Source of the DNA: Nocardia neocaledoniensis
GTDB taxonomy: Bacteria > Actinomycetota > Actinomycetes > Mycobacteriales > Mycobacteriaceae
Reading direction: 5' to 3'
Assembly: GCF_003182135.1 (NCBI RefSeq)
Contig: NZ_QGTL01000009.1
Coordinates: 246,545-310,544, forward strand
Length of the DNA stretch: 64,000 nt
In this document: positions 20,754 to 29,628 of the stretch, piece after piece
Layout of the letters: every line of letters begins with the position of its first letter
Position numbering within the stretch: the first letter of the stretch is position 1
Translations under genes and position numbers: made by a program
Notes under the pieces: model-generated
What the model was told of the DNA's origin: nothing
Seen by the model: the letters and a program-made list of their open reading frames with translations, nothing else
The model's database searches: none

Positions 20754-20772
20754 TTAGGCTAGCCTCGCCTGG
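20754..20772. promoter_or_regulatory. Second iron-box-like operator (uptake side)
   Basis: TTAGGCTAGCCTCGCCTGG matches the iron box at 14 of 19 positions, with a strong left arm and a weak right arm. It lies 54 bp upstream of the solute-binding-protein start. The pair of boxes, one per divergent gene set, supports joint iron control more than either alone. Confidence 0.55.
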
Positions 20773-20825
20773 TTTGCGGCGCCAGGAAGCGAGGCGCTCC
20801 GCGCGGGGTTCGAGGAGGCAACACG

Positions 20826-22337
20826 ATGGGGTTCACACGCAGGCAGCTCCTGCAGTCCGGTCTCGGCGTCACCGCACTACTGCTGGTGGCAGCCTGCTCG
20901 CGGGACGAGGACGGCGCCGACGGTCCTGCCAAGTCGGGCGGCACCCTGCGCGTCGGCGCGCTCGGCACCGCCGCCCGCAGCGAGCGAGATCCGCACGCCA
21001 ATCTCAGCAATGACAGCGACTTCCTGATCGCCTCGCTCGTCTACGACGCGCTCACCGTGCCCGGCGCCGACCCCACTGTCGCGCCGCGGCTTGCCTCGCG
21101 CTGGGAGGCCGACGCCGAGAACCGCCGCTGGACCTTCACCATCGCCGAGGGCGCCACCTTCCACAACGGCGCGCCGGTCACCGCCGAGGACGTGGTGTGG
21201 TCGATGCGGCGCCTGCGTCAGGTCGGCGGGGCGTCCAAGATGCCGGTGGCCGAGAACGACATCGTCGCCGACGGCCCCAACCGCGTGGTGTTCACCGTGC
21301 CCGCGCCCAATACCCAACTGCCCCTGCTGCTTCGGCTGATGACATTCACCGTGCCCCAGGGCACCACCGACTTCACCGCCGCGATCGGCACCGGTCCGTT
21401 CAAGCTCGAGTCCTACCAGGGCGGCAACGCCAGGCTGGTCCGCAACGAGCGGTGGCACGGCGCCCCGCCGCTGCTCGACGCGATCGAGGTGACCATGTTC
21501 GACAGCGCCACCGCGCTGGGCAACGCGGTGCTCGGCGGCCAAATCGACCTCGCCTCCAATGTGGGCGCGATCGCGGGCCGCACCGCCGCGGGTCGCGGTG
21601 ACCTGCAGGTGGTCCGCCGTGCGAACGACACCATGCTCGGTGTGGCCATGCGGGCCGCGGACGGGCCGTTCGCCGACCCGCGCGTGCGCACCGCGCTGCG
21701 CCTCGGTGTCGACCGGGCCGCGCTGGTCAACCAGGTGCATTCCGGGTTCGGCACCACCGCCGCCGATGTCCTCGGCACCGCCGACCCGCTCTACGACACG
21801 GCGCTGCGCCGGGACCGTGATCTGGATCGCGCGCGAACCCTGTTGCGCGAGGCGGGTTTCGACACGAACCGCAGCTACCCGTTCGTCACCAAGGTCGAGG
21901 TGCCCGGCGAGGTGGAGTCGGCGAAGGTGATCGCCGCGCAGCTCGCCGAGATCGGCGTGCGTCTGGACGTGCAGACCGTCGAGTCCGCCGCGTTCTACGA
22001 CCAGACCTGGCTCAACGCGCCGCTGTACACGGTGTCGTGGGGCACCAACGATTCGGTCCTGTTCCTCGCCGAGAAGCTGATGACCTCGGCGTCCAACCGC
22101 AACGAAACCGCCTTCCGCGACCCGGAATTCGACGCCGCGACGGCCAAGGCCATGGCGACCTCAGGTGACGACTACACCAAGGCGGTGCGCGAGCTCCAGC
22201 GCATCCAGTTCGAGCGCGGCGGCTACCTGGTGTGGGGCATGGCCGACGGCGTCGACATCGCCGCTGCGTCCGTGCGCGGGCTGCCGACCCTCGGCGGCTT
22301 CGCGCGCGTCCAGCTGGAACGTGCCTGGTTGGCGTGA
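20826..22337 (+). CDS. ABC transporter solute-binding lipoprotein, SBP_bac_5 (Dpp/Nik/Cnt type)
   Basis: A 503-residue extracytoplasmic binding protein. The N-terminus combines a twin-arginine motif (TRRQLLQSGLG) with a lipobox ending VAAC at Cys24, so it should be exported and lipid-anchored. Family-5 features include TWSLP-like WTFTIAEGATFHNGAPVTAE (about residues 101-120) and VVWSMRRL. ATG at 20826 follows GAGGAGG. Family-5 proteins bind peptides, nickel or opine-type metallophores such as staphylopine. The iron-box-like promoter and facing synthesis genes suggest the locus's own chelate as ligand. Confidence 0.9.
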   Translation: MGFTRRQLLQSGLGVTALLLVAACSRDEDGADGPAKSGGTLRVGALGTAARSERDPHANLSNDSDFLIASLVYDALTVPGADPTVAPRLASRWEADAENRRWTFTIAEGATFHNGAPVTAEDVVWSMRRLRQVGGASKMPVAENDIVADGPNRVVFTVPAPNTQLPLLLRLMTFTVPQGTTDFTAAIGTGPFKLESYQGGNARLVRNERWHGAPPLLDAIEVTMFDSATALGNAVLGGQIDLASNVGAIAGRTAAGRGDLQVVRRANDTMLGVAMRAADGPFADPRVRTALRLGVDRAALVNQVHSGFGTTAADVLGTADPLYDTALRRDRDLDRARTLLREAGFDTNRSYPFVTKVEVPGEVESAKVIAAQLAEIGVRLDVQTVESAAFYDQTWLNAPLYTVSWGTNDSVLFLAEKLMTSASNRNETAFRDPEFDAATAKAMATSGDDYTKAVRELQRIQFERGGYLVWGMADGVDIAAASVRGLPTLGGFARVQLERAWLA

Positions 22338-23272
22338 TCGCCGTGAAAGCGTTCGCCCTGCTCGTGCTCCGGCGCGTCGCGCTGCTGCTGACACTGCTGG
22401 CCCTCGTGTTCGTCGCGGTGGACCTGCTGCCGGGCAGCGCGGCCAGCTCGACGCTCGGTCGCGACGCGAACCGGGCCGAACTCGCCGCCAAGGAGCACGA
22501 GCTGGGCCTGGACCGGGCGCTGCCGGTGCAGTTCTGGCACTGGCTCTCCGGTGTGCTCACCGGCGATTTCGGCCAGACCTCGCGCGGGAACTCCGTCGGC
22601 GCGCTGCTGGCCGACAAGTTCCCGCAGACCCTGCTGCTCGGCGGCATCGCGCTGCTGCTGACGGTGCTCGTCTCACTGGCGCTCGGTTGCTGGTGGGCTC
22701 TGCGGCCCCACGCCTTCGGCGCCCGGCTGCTGCAACCAGCGAGCACGATCGCGGTCGCGGTGCCCGAATTCGTTTGCGGCACACTGCTGATTCTCGTGTT
22801 CTCGCTGGCGACCGGTCTGCTGCCCGCGGTGACCATCACGGACCGCTCCGGCTACCCCGCCAGTCCCGACATGCTGATCCTGCCCGTCCTTGCCTTGGCG
22901 ATCCCGCAGATCGGCTGGAACGCCAGGGTGGTCCGCTCGGCCCTGCAAGACGTCGCCACCGCGCCACACGTGGAAAGCGCCGTCCTGGACGGCCTTCCGG
23001 CCCGCACCGTGCTGCTGCGCCACATGCTGCCCTTCGCCGCGCCCACCATCGTCGTCGGGTTCGCGACGACCGTCGGCATGATGTTCGGCGGCGCGTTGGT
23101 CGTCGAGACCCTGTTCAACTATCCGGGAGTGGGTGCGGTGCTGGCCGGTTCGGTGGCCGACCGCGACACCGCGACGGTCGCCGCCGTGGTGGCGCTGACG
23201 GCCATCGTCACGATGGTGTTGCTCGCGGTGGCCGATGTGGTCCGCCGCTGGGCTGCGGAGGGTGCGCGATGA
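22334..23272 (+). CDS. ABC transporter permease 1 (DppB/NikB-like)
   Basis: A 312-residue inner-membrane permease with six hydrophobic segments. Family marks are LPGSAASS after the first helix, the long periplasmic segment with LGLDRALPVQFWHWLSGVL, and the EAA-type loop AVLDGLPARTVLLRHMLPFA. The GTG start overlaps the binding-protein stop in GTGA, so translation is coupled. It should pair with the permease half of the next gene. Confidence 0.9.
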   Translation: MIAVKAFALLVLRRVALLLTLLALVFVAVDLLPGSAASSTLGRDANRAELAAKEHELGLDRALPVQFWHWLSGVLTGDFGQTSRGNSVGALLADKFPQTLLLGGIALLLTVLVSLALGCWWALRPHAFGARLLQPASTIAVAVPEFVCGTLLILVFSLATGLLPAVTITDRSGYPASPDMLILPVLALAIPQIGWNARVVRSALQDVATAPHVESAVLDGLPARTVLLRHMLPFAAPTIVVGFATTVGMMFGGALVVETLFNYPGVGAVLAGSVADRDTATVAAVVALTAIVTMVLLAVADVVRRWAAEGAR

Positions 23273-26235
23273 TGGGCCGGGGTCATGGTCGCGTCCGAGC
23301 CGACAGCTGGTGGCGCTGGTCGGTCGGGGCCGGGGTGGCGCTGGTCATCCTGCTCGCTGTGGTCGGGCCGCTGTTGGCTCCGTATTCCGCGGAGCGAGCC
23401 GTCGGCATGCCGTTCGCCGGGCCGGGTGGGGGAGCGGTGCTCGGGACCGATCGGCTCGGGCGCGACGTGCTGAGTCATCTGCTCACCGGCGGATTTCAGC
23501 TGCTCGTGGTCTCGGCGGTGATCGCCGTGGCGGTGACCGTGTTGTCGGCATTGCTCGGCGCGGTGGCGGCGGTGCGGCCACGCGCGGCGACGGTGATCGC
23601 GCTCGGTGGCGACCTGCTGATCCTGCTGCCCGCGGTCCTGGGCATCCTGCTCGTGCTCACCGCGTGGCCGCAGGGCGGGGTGTTCGCGCTGATCGCGGTG
23701 TCGCTGCTGTTCGGCGTGCCCTACTGCGCCAGAATCTTCGCCTCCGCGGCGGCCGGTATCGCCGCCACCGGCTATGTCGAGGCCGCGATCGCCAGCGGTG
23801 AATCGCTGACGCACCTGGTCTTCCGGGAGATCCTGCCCAACCTGCGGTCGATCTTCACCACCCAGCTCGGCCTGCGCTTCGTCGTCGCGGTCTACCTCGT
23901 GAGCACCGTCGCCTTCCTCGGCGTCTCGGCCCTCGACGACGACAACTGGGCGAACATGGTCCGCGACAATGCCTCCGGCCTGCTCCTCAACCCCTGGGCG
24001 ACCCTCGCCCCCAGCGCCGCCATCGCCGTCGTCGCGGTCGGCGTGAATCTGGTGGTCACCGGCGGACCGGCGCGGACGTCGCCCGGCAGAGCGAACCTCC
24101 CGGCGCCCTCCGATGACGCGGTGTCCGGCCCCGATGCGAAGTCGTCCGCGGTGGGCGCGGGGCATGATCGCGGTGCGGAGTCGCCCGCGGTCGAAGCCGT
24201 GCCTGGTCGCGATGAGACGCCATCCGCTGTCGCCGCGGGGTCGGTGGTCGCCGCGAAGCCTCCCGCCGACGGTGCCGTGGCGGAGAAGACCGGGCGCCGA
24301 GCGGGAACCGATGGGCTCGATTCCGCTGAAAACGTTGCACCGAGCGCTCTTTCGAAGCGTCCGGGGGGCGACCCTCGTCCGGACGACGGGGCGGCTGTAG
24401 TCGTCGAGGACTTGACGGTGGTCGCCCATTCGGGTGCTGTTCTGCTGGCGCCCTTGTCCTTCCGGTTGAAGCCCGGCACCGTCACCGCGCTGACCGGCGC
24501 GTCGGGCGCGGGCAAGTCGACCGCCATGCGGGCCTTGCTCGGGCACGTTCCCCCCGGAGTGACGCGGACAGGGACGGTGCGGGTCGCCGGGCACGACGTG
24601 TTCGCGCTGGATCCGGTTGCGCTGCGGACCTTTCGGCGCACCACGATCGCCTATGTCGGCCAGGACCCCGGCTCGGAACTCAATCCGCTGCTGCGCGTGC
24701 GCACCCTCCTCGCCGAGGCCGCGCCCACCGCGTCCGACGCCGACCGCCTCGCCGCACTGGAGACCGTCGGGCTGGACGCCACCCACCTGCGCCGCCGCTG
24801 CGGACGCCTCTCCGGCGGTCAGCAGCGCCGCGTCGCCCTGGCCCGGGCTCTGCTGCGCCGCCCCGACGTCGTCGTCCTCGACGAACCACTGGCCGGCCTG
24901 CACGGCGCGCTGCGCACCGAGATCGCCCACCTCATCGCCGGCCTCGCCACCGACGGCTCCACCGCCGTCCTGCTTTCCGGCCACGATACGAAGACCATCC
25001 ACGCCATCGCCGACACGGTGCTCGAGGTCCATCCACCCGGTGGCCTCCCGGACCGCGCCGAACGTCTCGCTACCGATGGGCGGCGCAGCACCCCCGCACA
25101 GAACGCGGCGGAATCGCCTCGGCGCGCTACCGATCCGATCGACAGCCCTCGGCCCGATGGCTCCGACGTCGACACAGAGTGCGGCGCAGCGGCTGAGGTC
25201 GGTGCGCCCGAGTCTGCGTGGGACGCTACGACGCCAGCTGTTCGAGCCGAGCGCGCGTCAGCCGGATCCAGCAGGGCGGATGCCGGGTCATCTGCCGAGC
25301 CGGTTCCAGGCAAATCCCCGTCGGTCGCCAGTACCCAAGCCGCTACGTCGTACGACATCGCCAAGCACGACGCGACCGGGCACGGCGTCGGTGGCGTACA
25401 TACCAACGGCGAGGCGCCCGGGCCATCCAGCGCTGCCGTTCTGCCCGACGTCGAGGGCGAGACGCCCGGATCGTCCGGCACGGCCGATCCGCCCGAACGA
25501 TCGATAGCCCTGCGTGCCAAGGCGATCCGCGCGAGCGCGAACGGCGAGGACCTCCTCCACGACATCGGTTTCACCGTCCGCACCGGCGAAGCTCTGGCCG
25601 TGGTCGGCCCGTCCGGGGCGGGCAAGACGACACTGGCCCGCGTGCTCGCCGGACTGCACCGCACCGCCACCGGCACACTCGAATTGCGCGGCACCCCGAT
25701 CCGGGTCGGTCGCCGACGGCGAATCCGCGCGGGCGCCAACGGCATCCAGCTCGTCACCCAGAACCCGCTCGGCGCGCTGAACCCACGCCGCACCGTCGAG
25801 CAAACTCTGGCCCGTCCGCTGCGGCGCATCGCGGGGGTGCCGAAGGCCGAGCTGGGCGCGCGCGTCGAATCCCTGCTCACCGCGGTCGACCTGCCCGCCG
25901 ACCTCGCGTCCAGGCACCCGGCCGAACTCTCCGGCGGCCAACGTCAGCGCGTCGCGCTGGCCAGGGCGCTCGCCGCCGATCCGGCCGTCTTGATCTGCGA
26001 CGAGATCACCACGGCCCTCGACACCGCCACCGCCGCCGCGATCATGGCCCTGCTCGACGACCTGCGCGCCACCCGCGGCACCGCCGTCGTGCTCATCAGT
26101 CACGACATGGCGTTGGTCACCACGCACTGCACCGGACTGCTCGTGCTCGACCACGGCCGGATCGTCGAATCCGGCGCCCCCACAACCGTGCTGGCCACCC
26201 CTTCCCACCAGGCCACCGCCGACCTGCTCGGCTGA
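23269..26235 (+). CDS. Fused ABC permease 2 - ATPase - ATPase (DppC-DppD-DppF-like)
   Basis: One uninterrupted 988-residue frame. The permease domain is at about 1-265 (LGTDRLGRDVLSHLLTGGFQ; EAA loop AAIASGESLTHLVFREILPN). A polar, alanine-rich linker (about 266-375) follows. ATPase 1 has Walker A GASGAGKS near 410, LSGGQQRR near 513 and LDEPLAG near 540. A second linker spans about 600-745. ATPase 2 has Walker A GPSGAGKTT near 779, LSGGQRQR near 886 and CDEITTALD near 910. Both nucleotide sites look complete. The ATG overlaps the permease 1 stop (ATGA). Normally these are three proteins, and the fusion completes the importer with only three genes. Confidence 0.88.
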   Translation: MMGRGHGRVRADSWWRWSVGAGVALVILLAVVGPLLAPYSAERAVGMPFAGPGGGAVLGTDRLGRDVLSHLLTGGFQLLVVSAVIAVAVTVLSALLGAVAAVRPRAATVIALGGDLLILLPAVLGILLVLTAWPQGGVFALIAVSLLFGVPYCARIFASAAAGIAATGYVEAAIASGESLTHLVFREILPNLRSIFTTQLGLRFVVAVYLVSTVAFLGVSALDDDNWANMVRDNASGLLLNPWATLAPSAAIAVVAVGVNLVVTGGPARTSPGRANLPAPSDDAVSGPDAKSSAVGAGHDRGAESPAVEAVPGRDETPSAVAAGSVVAAKPPADGAVAEKTGRRAGTDGLDSAENVAPSALSKRPGGDPRPDDGAAVVVEDLTVVAHSGAVLLAPLSFRLKPGTVTALTGASGAGKSTAMRALLGHVPPGVTRTGTVRVAGHDVFALDPVALRTFRRTTIAYVGQDPGSELNPLLRVRTLLAEAAPTASDADRLAALETVGLDATHLRRRCGRLSGGQQRRVALARALLRRPDVVVLDEPLAGLHGALRTEIAHLIAGLATDGSTAVLLSGHDTKTIHAIADTVLEVHPPGGLPDRAERLATDGRRSTPAQNAAESPRRATDPIDSPRPDGSDVDTECGAAAEVGAPESAWDATTPAVRAERASAGSSRADAGSSAEPVPGKSPSVASTQAATSYDIAKHDATGHGVGGVHTNGEAPGPSSAAVLPDVEGETPGSSGTADPPERSIALRAKAIRASANGEDLLHDIGFTVRTGEALAVVGPSGAGKTTLARVLAGLHRTATGTLELRGTPIRVGRRRRIRAGANGIQLVTQNPLGALNPRRTVEQTLARPLRRIAGVPKAELGARVESLLTAVDLPADLASRHPAELSGGQRQRVALARALAADPAVLICDEITTALDTATAAAIMALLDDLRATRGTAVVLISHDMALVTTHCTGLLVLDHGRIVESGAPTTVLATPSHQATADLLG

Positions 26236-26287
26236 CCCGCACTCTGAGAAGTCGCTGTGAGAGGTGCCTACGAGCCCGCGGATCTGG

Positions 26288-27016
26288 ATGATTGATTACG
26301 TGTCTGTGAAGAAAGCCGGCGTCTTCGCCGCGGTGGCGGTGACCGCCTTGCTCGCGGGGTGCAGTTCGCTCGCGTCGATCCCCGGCGACATGCCACCCGG
26401 TCCCGGCGCCGCGCTGCCCGCGATCGACGTCGACGCGCCGGGGCGGGCGGCCGAGCAGTTGCGCGCGTGGGCCGACGAGCAGTCCGACGCGGTCGGCATC
26501 GAGCCTGTGGCGCTGGAGGCCTACGGGTACGCGGCGGCCGTGCTGGCGAAGTCCAGGCCCGAATGCGGGATCGCCTGGACCACCCTGGCGGGCATCGCGA
26601 GCGTGGAGAGCGGCCACGGCACTCATCGCGGCGCCGGCGTGGACGCCGACGGCACGGTGCGCCCCGCGATCATCGGCGTGGCTCTCGACGGCACCAAGGG
26701 CAACGCCACCATCGGCGACACCGACGGCGGCAGCCTCGACGGCGACACCACCTACGACCGGGCCGTCGGCCCGCTGCAGTTCATCCCCGAGACCTGGCGG
26801 CGCTGGGCGGTCGACGCCAACGGCGACGGCGTGCTCGACCCGCAGAACATCGATGACGCCTCGCTCACCGCCGCCAGGTATCTGTGCGTCCGCGGCGGCG
26901 ACCTGACCTCGGCCGACGGCTGGCAGCGCGCCCTGTTCGCCTACAACCAGTCGAACAAGTACATGCGCGTCGTGCGCGACCGGGCCGCGACCTACAGCAT
27001 CGGCCGCCGCGTGTAG
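26288..27016 (+). CDS. lpqU: Lytic transglycosylase-like lipoprotein (LpqU-like)
   Basis: A small secreted protein with signal peptide KKAGVFAAVAVTALLAGC (lipobox LLAGC) and a goose-lysozyme/MltB-type core: WTTLAGIASVESGHGTH with the catalytic-type glutamate, then AVGPLQFIPETWRRW and LFAYNQSNKYMRVV. It should cleave or remodel peptidoglycan at the outer face of the membrane. Position immediately before eno matches lpqU (Rv1022, from recall). The start is uncertain: ATG 26288, GTG 26300 (GGATGA upstream) and GTG 26264 are in frame and all keep the signal peptide. Confidence 0.83.
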   Translation: MIDYVSVKKAGVFAAVAVTALLAGCSSLASIPGDMPPGPGAALPAIDVDAPGRAAEQLRAWADEQSDAVGIEPVALEAYGYAAAVLAKSRPECGIAWTTLAGIASVESGHGTHRGAGVDADGTVRPAIIGVALDGTKGNATIGDTDGGSLDGDTTYDRAVGPLQFIPETWRRWAVDANGDGVLDPQNIDDASLTAARYLCVRGGDLTSADGWQRALFAYNQSNKYMRVVRDRAATYSIGRRV

Positions 27017-27131
27017 TTACCGGCCGGCCGGAGTGCCGGTTACTCCACGTCACGCCGAGACGATAGGCTCGGCACCGCACGGACCATCCCGTGAGACCTA
27101 CCGTGCCTTTCAGTCGTAAGGAGTCGTTTTC

Positions 27132-28418
27132 GTGGCCATCATCGAACAGGTCGGAGCGCGCGAGATTCTGGATTCGCGCGGCAATCCCACTGTCGAGGTC
27201 GAGATCGCCCTCGACGACGGCACCCTGACCAGGGCGGACGTTCCGTCCGGCGCCTCCACCGGCGAGCACGAGGCCGTCGAGCTGCGTGACGGCGGCGACC
27301 GCTACAACGGCAAGGGTGTCACCAAGGCCGTCGAGGGCGTCCTCGACGAGATCGCGCCCGCCATCATCGGTCTCGACGCCGTCGAGCAGCGCACCGTCGA
27401 CCAGGTCCTGCTGGATCTGGACGGCACCCCCGACAAGTCCCGCCTCGGCGCGAACGCCCTGCTCGGCGTCTCGCTGGCCGTGGCGCGCGGCGCGGCCGAG
27501 TCCTCGGGCCTGGAGCTGTTCCGCTACCTGGGCGGCCCGAACGCCCACGTGCTGCCCGTGCCGATGATGAACATCCTCAACGGTGGCGCGCACGCCGACA
27601 CCGGCGTCGACGTCCAGGAGTTCATGGTCGCCCCGATCGGCGCGCCCACCTTCCGCGAGGCGCTGCGCTGGGGCACCGAGGTGTACCACTCGCTCAAGGC
27701 CGTGCTCAAGGAGAAGGGCCTGTCCACCGGCCTGGGTGACGAGGGCGGCTTCGCCCCCGACGTCGCGGGCACCGTCGAGGCGCTCGACCTGATCAGCCTG
27801 GCCATCCAGCGCGCGGGCTACAAGCTCGGCACCGACGTCGCGCTCGCGCTCGACGTGGCCGCCACCGAGTTCTACACCGCCGGCGAGGGCTACAAGTTCG
27901 AGGGCAAGGTCCGCACCGCCGCCGAGATGGGCGAGTTCTACGCCGACCTGCTCACCCGCTACCCGCTGGTCTCCATCGAGGACCCGCTGTCGGAGGACGA
28001 CTGGGACGGCTGGGTCGCGCTCACCGACTCGATCGGCGACAAGGTGCAGCTGGTCGGCGACGACCTGTTCGTCACCAACCCGGAGCGCCTGGAAGAGGGC
28101 ATCGCCAAGGGCGCGGCCAACGCGCTGCTGGTGAAGGTCAACCAGATCGGCACCCTGACCGAGACCCTCGACGCCGTCGAGCTCGCGCACCGCAACGGCT
28201 ACAAGACCATGATGTCGCACCGTTCGGGCGAGACCGAGGACACCACCATCGCCGACCTCGCGGTCGCCGTCGGTTCGGGTCAGATCAAGACCGGCGCCCC
28301 CGCGCGTTCCGAGCGGGTCGCCAAGTACAACCAGCTGCTGCGCATCGAGGACGCCCTCGGTGATTCGGCACGCTACGCCGGTGACGTGGCCTTCCCGCGT
28401 TTCACCGGCGAGTTCTGA
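27132..28418 (+). CDS. eno: Enolase
   Basis: Converts 2-phosphoglycerate to phosphoenolpyruvate in glycolysis. It has 428 residues, the normal length. Signatures: SGASTGEHEAVELRD near residues 38-52, MMNILNGGAHADTGVDVQEF near 145-164, GDEGGFAPD near 203-211, and the C-terminal MMSHRSGETEDTTIADLAVA. The start is GTG at 27132, with AAGGAGT upstream. The next gene on this strand encodes the FtsB-like protein. Confidence 0.97.
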   Translation: MAIIEQVGAREILDSRGNPTVEVEIALDDGTLTRADVPSGASTGEHEAVELRDGGDRYNGKGVTKAVEGVLDEIAPAIIGLDAVEQRTVDQVLLDLDGTPDKSRLGANALLGVSLAVARGAAESSGLELFRYLGGPNAHVLPVPMMNILNGGAHADTGVDVQEFMVAPIGAPTFREALRWGTEVYHSLKAVLKEKGLSTGLGDEGGFAPDVAGTVEALDLISLAIQRAGYKLGTDVALALDVAATEFYTAGEGYKFEGKVRTAAEMGEFYADLLTRYPLVSIEDPLSEDDWDGWVALTDSIGDKVQLVGDDLFVTNPERLEEGIAKGAANALLVKVNQIGTLTETLDAVELAHRNGYKTMMSHRSGETEDTTIADLAVAVGSGQIKTGAPARSERVAKYNQLLRIEDALGDSARYAGDVAFPRFTGEF

Positions 28419-28458
28419 GCAGTACCGCAGTACAGGTGAGATGACGGGGCGGTAGCGA

Positions 28459-29043
28459 ATGACCGAGCGACGTGCGCGTGGGACCAGTCCGGCCGGACGA
28501 GGCGACCGCCGCACGTCGCGGGCCGCGCGCTCCCGCCCCAGTCATCTCGATTCACCCGGCCGCCCCGCCGCGGCCAAACGCACCACCAGGCGCCGCCCCG
28601 AGTCCACCTCGGGCGCCAAGCGCAAGCCCAGCAACAAGCTGACCCGCAGCGAGCACACCATCCTCGGTCTCTCGACCGGCAAGGCGGTGATCCTCGCCGC
28701 GGTGCTGTGCGGGCTGGCGCTCACGCTGGCCGTGCCGACCCGCACCTACTTCAGTCAGCGCGCCGAAGCGGCCGCGCTGGCCGAGCAGCGTGCGGAACTG
28801 GACGCCGATCTCGCCGCCCTGCGCGATCGCCGCGCCCAGCAGCAGGACCCGGCCTACATCCGCACCGAGGCCCGCGACCGGCTGCGGCTGGTGATGCCTG
28901 GCGAGACCCCCTACATCGTGCAGATTCCCGGCATCGAAGCCCCGGCGCCGCCGCCGATGAGCACCCGCGAAGCGGCGCCCGACCCCTGGTACACCGACCT
29001 GTGGCGCAGCATCTCCGAACCGGCCCCGGAAGGACCAAGGTGA
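28459..29043 (+). CDS. FtsB/DivIC-like septum-formation protein
   Basis: A 194-residue single-pass membrane protein. It has a long Arg/Ser/Pro-rich cytosolic arm (1-70), a membrane helix (about 74-94, AVILAAVLCGLALTLAVPT), then a coiled coil (YFSQRAEAAALAEQRAELDA, DLAALRDRRAQQQDPAYI) followed by ARDRLRLVMPGETPYIV. This is the FtsB layout that joins FtsL/FtsQ in the divisome. It corresponds to Rv1024 next to eno (from recall). The C-terminal region is Pro-rich. The DUF501 gene overlaps its stop by four bases. Confidence 0.85.
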   Translation: MTERRARGTSPAGRGDRRTSRAARSRPSHLDSPGRPAAAKRTTRRRPESTSGAKRKPSNKLTRSEHTILGLSTGKAVILAAVLCGLALTLAVPTRTYFSQRAEAAALAEQRAELDADLAALRDRRAQQQDPAYIRTEARDRLRLVMPGETPYIVQIPGIEAPAPPPMSTREAAPDPWYTDLWRSISEPAPEGPR

Positions 29044-29561
29044 CAGCACCCGACGAGCGCGACCTCGAGATCATCGCCCAGCAGCTGGGCCGCGAGCCGC
29101 GCGGTGTGCTCGCCGTCGCCTACCGCACCCCGGACGGCCTGCCCGCCGTGGTGAAGACCGCGCCGCGGCTGCCCGACGGCACCCCGTTCCCCACCCTGTA
29201 CTACCTGACCGATCCCCGGCTCACCGCCGAGGCGAGCAGGCAGGAGTCGGCCGGAGTGATGCGGGAGATGACCGAGCGCCTGGCCGCCGACCCCGAGCTG
29301 GCCGCCGCCTACCGCGCCGCGCACGAGAGCTACCTCGCCGAGCGCAACGAGATCGAGTCGCTCGGCACCGATTTCACCGGCGGCGGCATGCCCGACCGGG
29401 TGAAGTGCCTGCACGTGCTGATCGCGCACTCGCTGGCCAAGGGCCCCGGCGTGAACCCCTTCGGTGACGAGGCCGTGGCGCTGGCCGCCGACGCCGGACT
29501 GCGCGGCACCGCCATCCCCGCCGACTGGCCCGCGGCACGCGGGTCCGAAGAATCGGCATAA
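29040..29561 (+). CDS. DUF501 family protein
   Basis: A 173-residue cytosolic protein of the conserved actinobacterial DUF501 family, recognisable from REPRGVLAVAYRTPDGLPAV, FPTLYYLTDPRLTAEASRQE and MPDRVKCLHVLIAHSLAKGP. Its biochemical function is not known. GTG at 29040 follows GGAAGGACC and overlaps the FtsB-like stop (GTGA). The neighbouring ppx is the expected partner, matching Rv1025-Rv1026 (from recall). Confidence 0.9.
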   Translation: MTAPDERDLEIIAQQLGREPRGVLAVAYRTPDGLPAVVKTAPRLPDGTPFPTLYYLTDPRLTAEASRQESAGVMREMTERLAADPELAAAYRAAHESYLAERNEIESLGTDFTGGGMPDRVKCLHVLIAHSLAKGPGVNPFGDEAVALAADAGLRGTAIPADWPAARGSEESA

Positions 29562-29628
29562 TCGCGGACAACACGTGGCGCCGGTGCAGCACCAGTGCCG
29601 GGTGATCGGGCCGACCAGGAGGAACATC

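Noticed and set aside
20523..20825. Zur box controlling the metallophore locus
   Set aside because: The palindromes fit TTAGGnnAG-type iron boxes; I see no typical Zur pattern, although an exact matrix scan was not possible.
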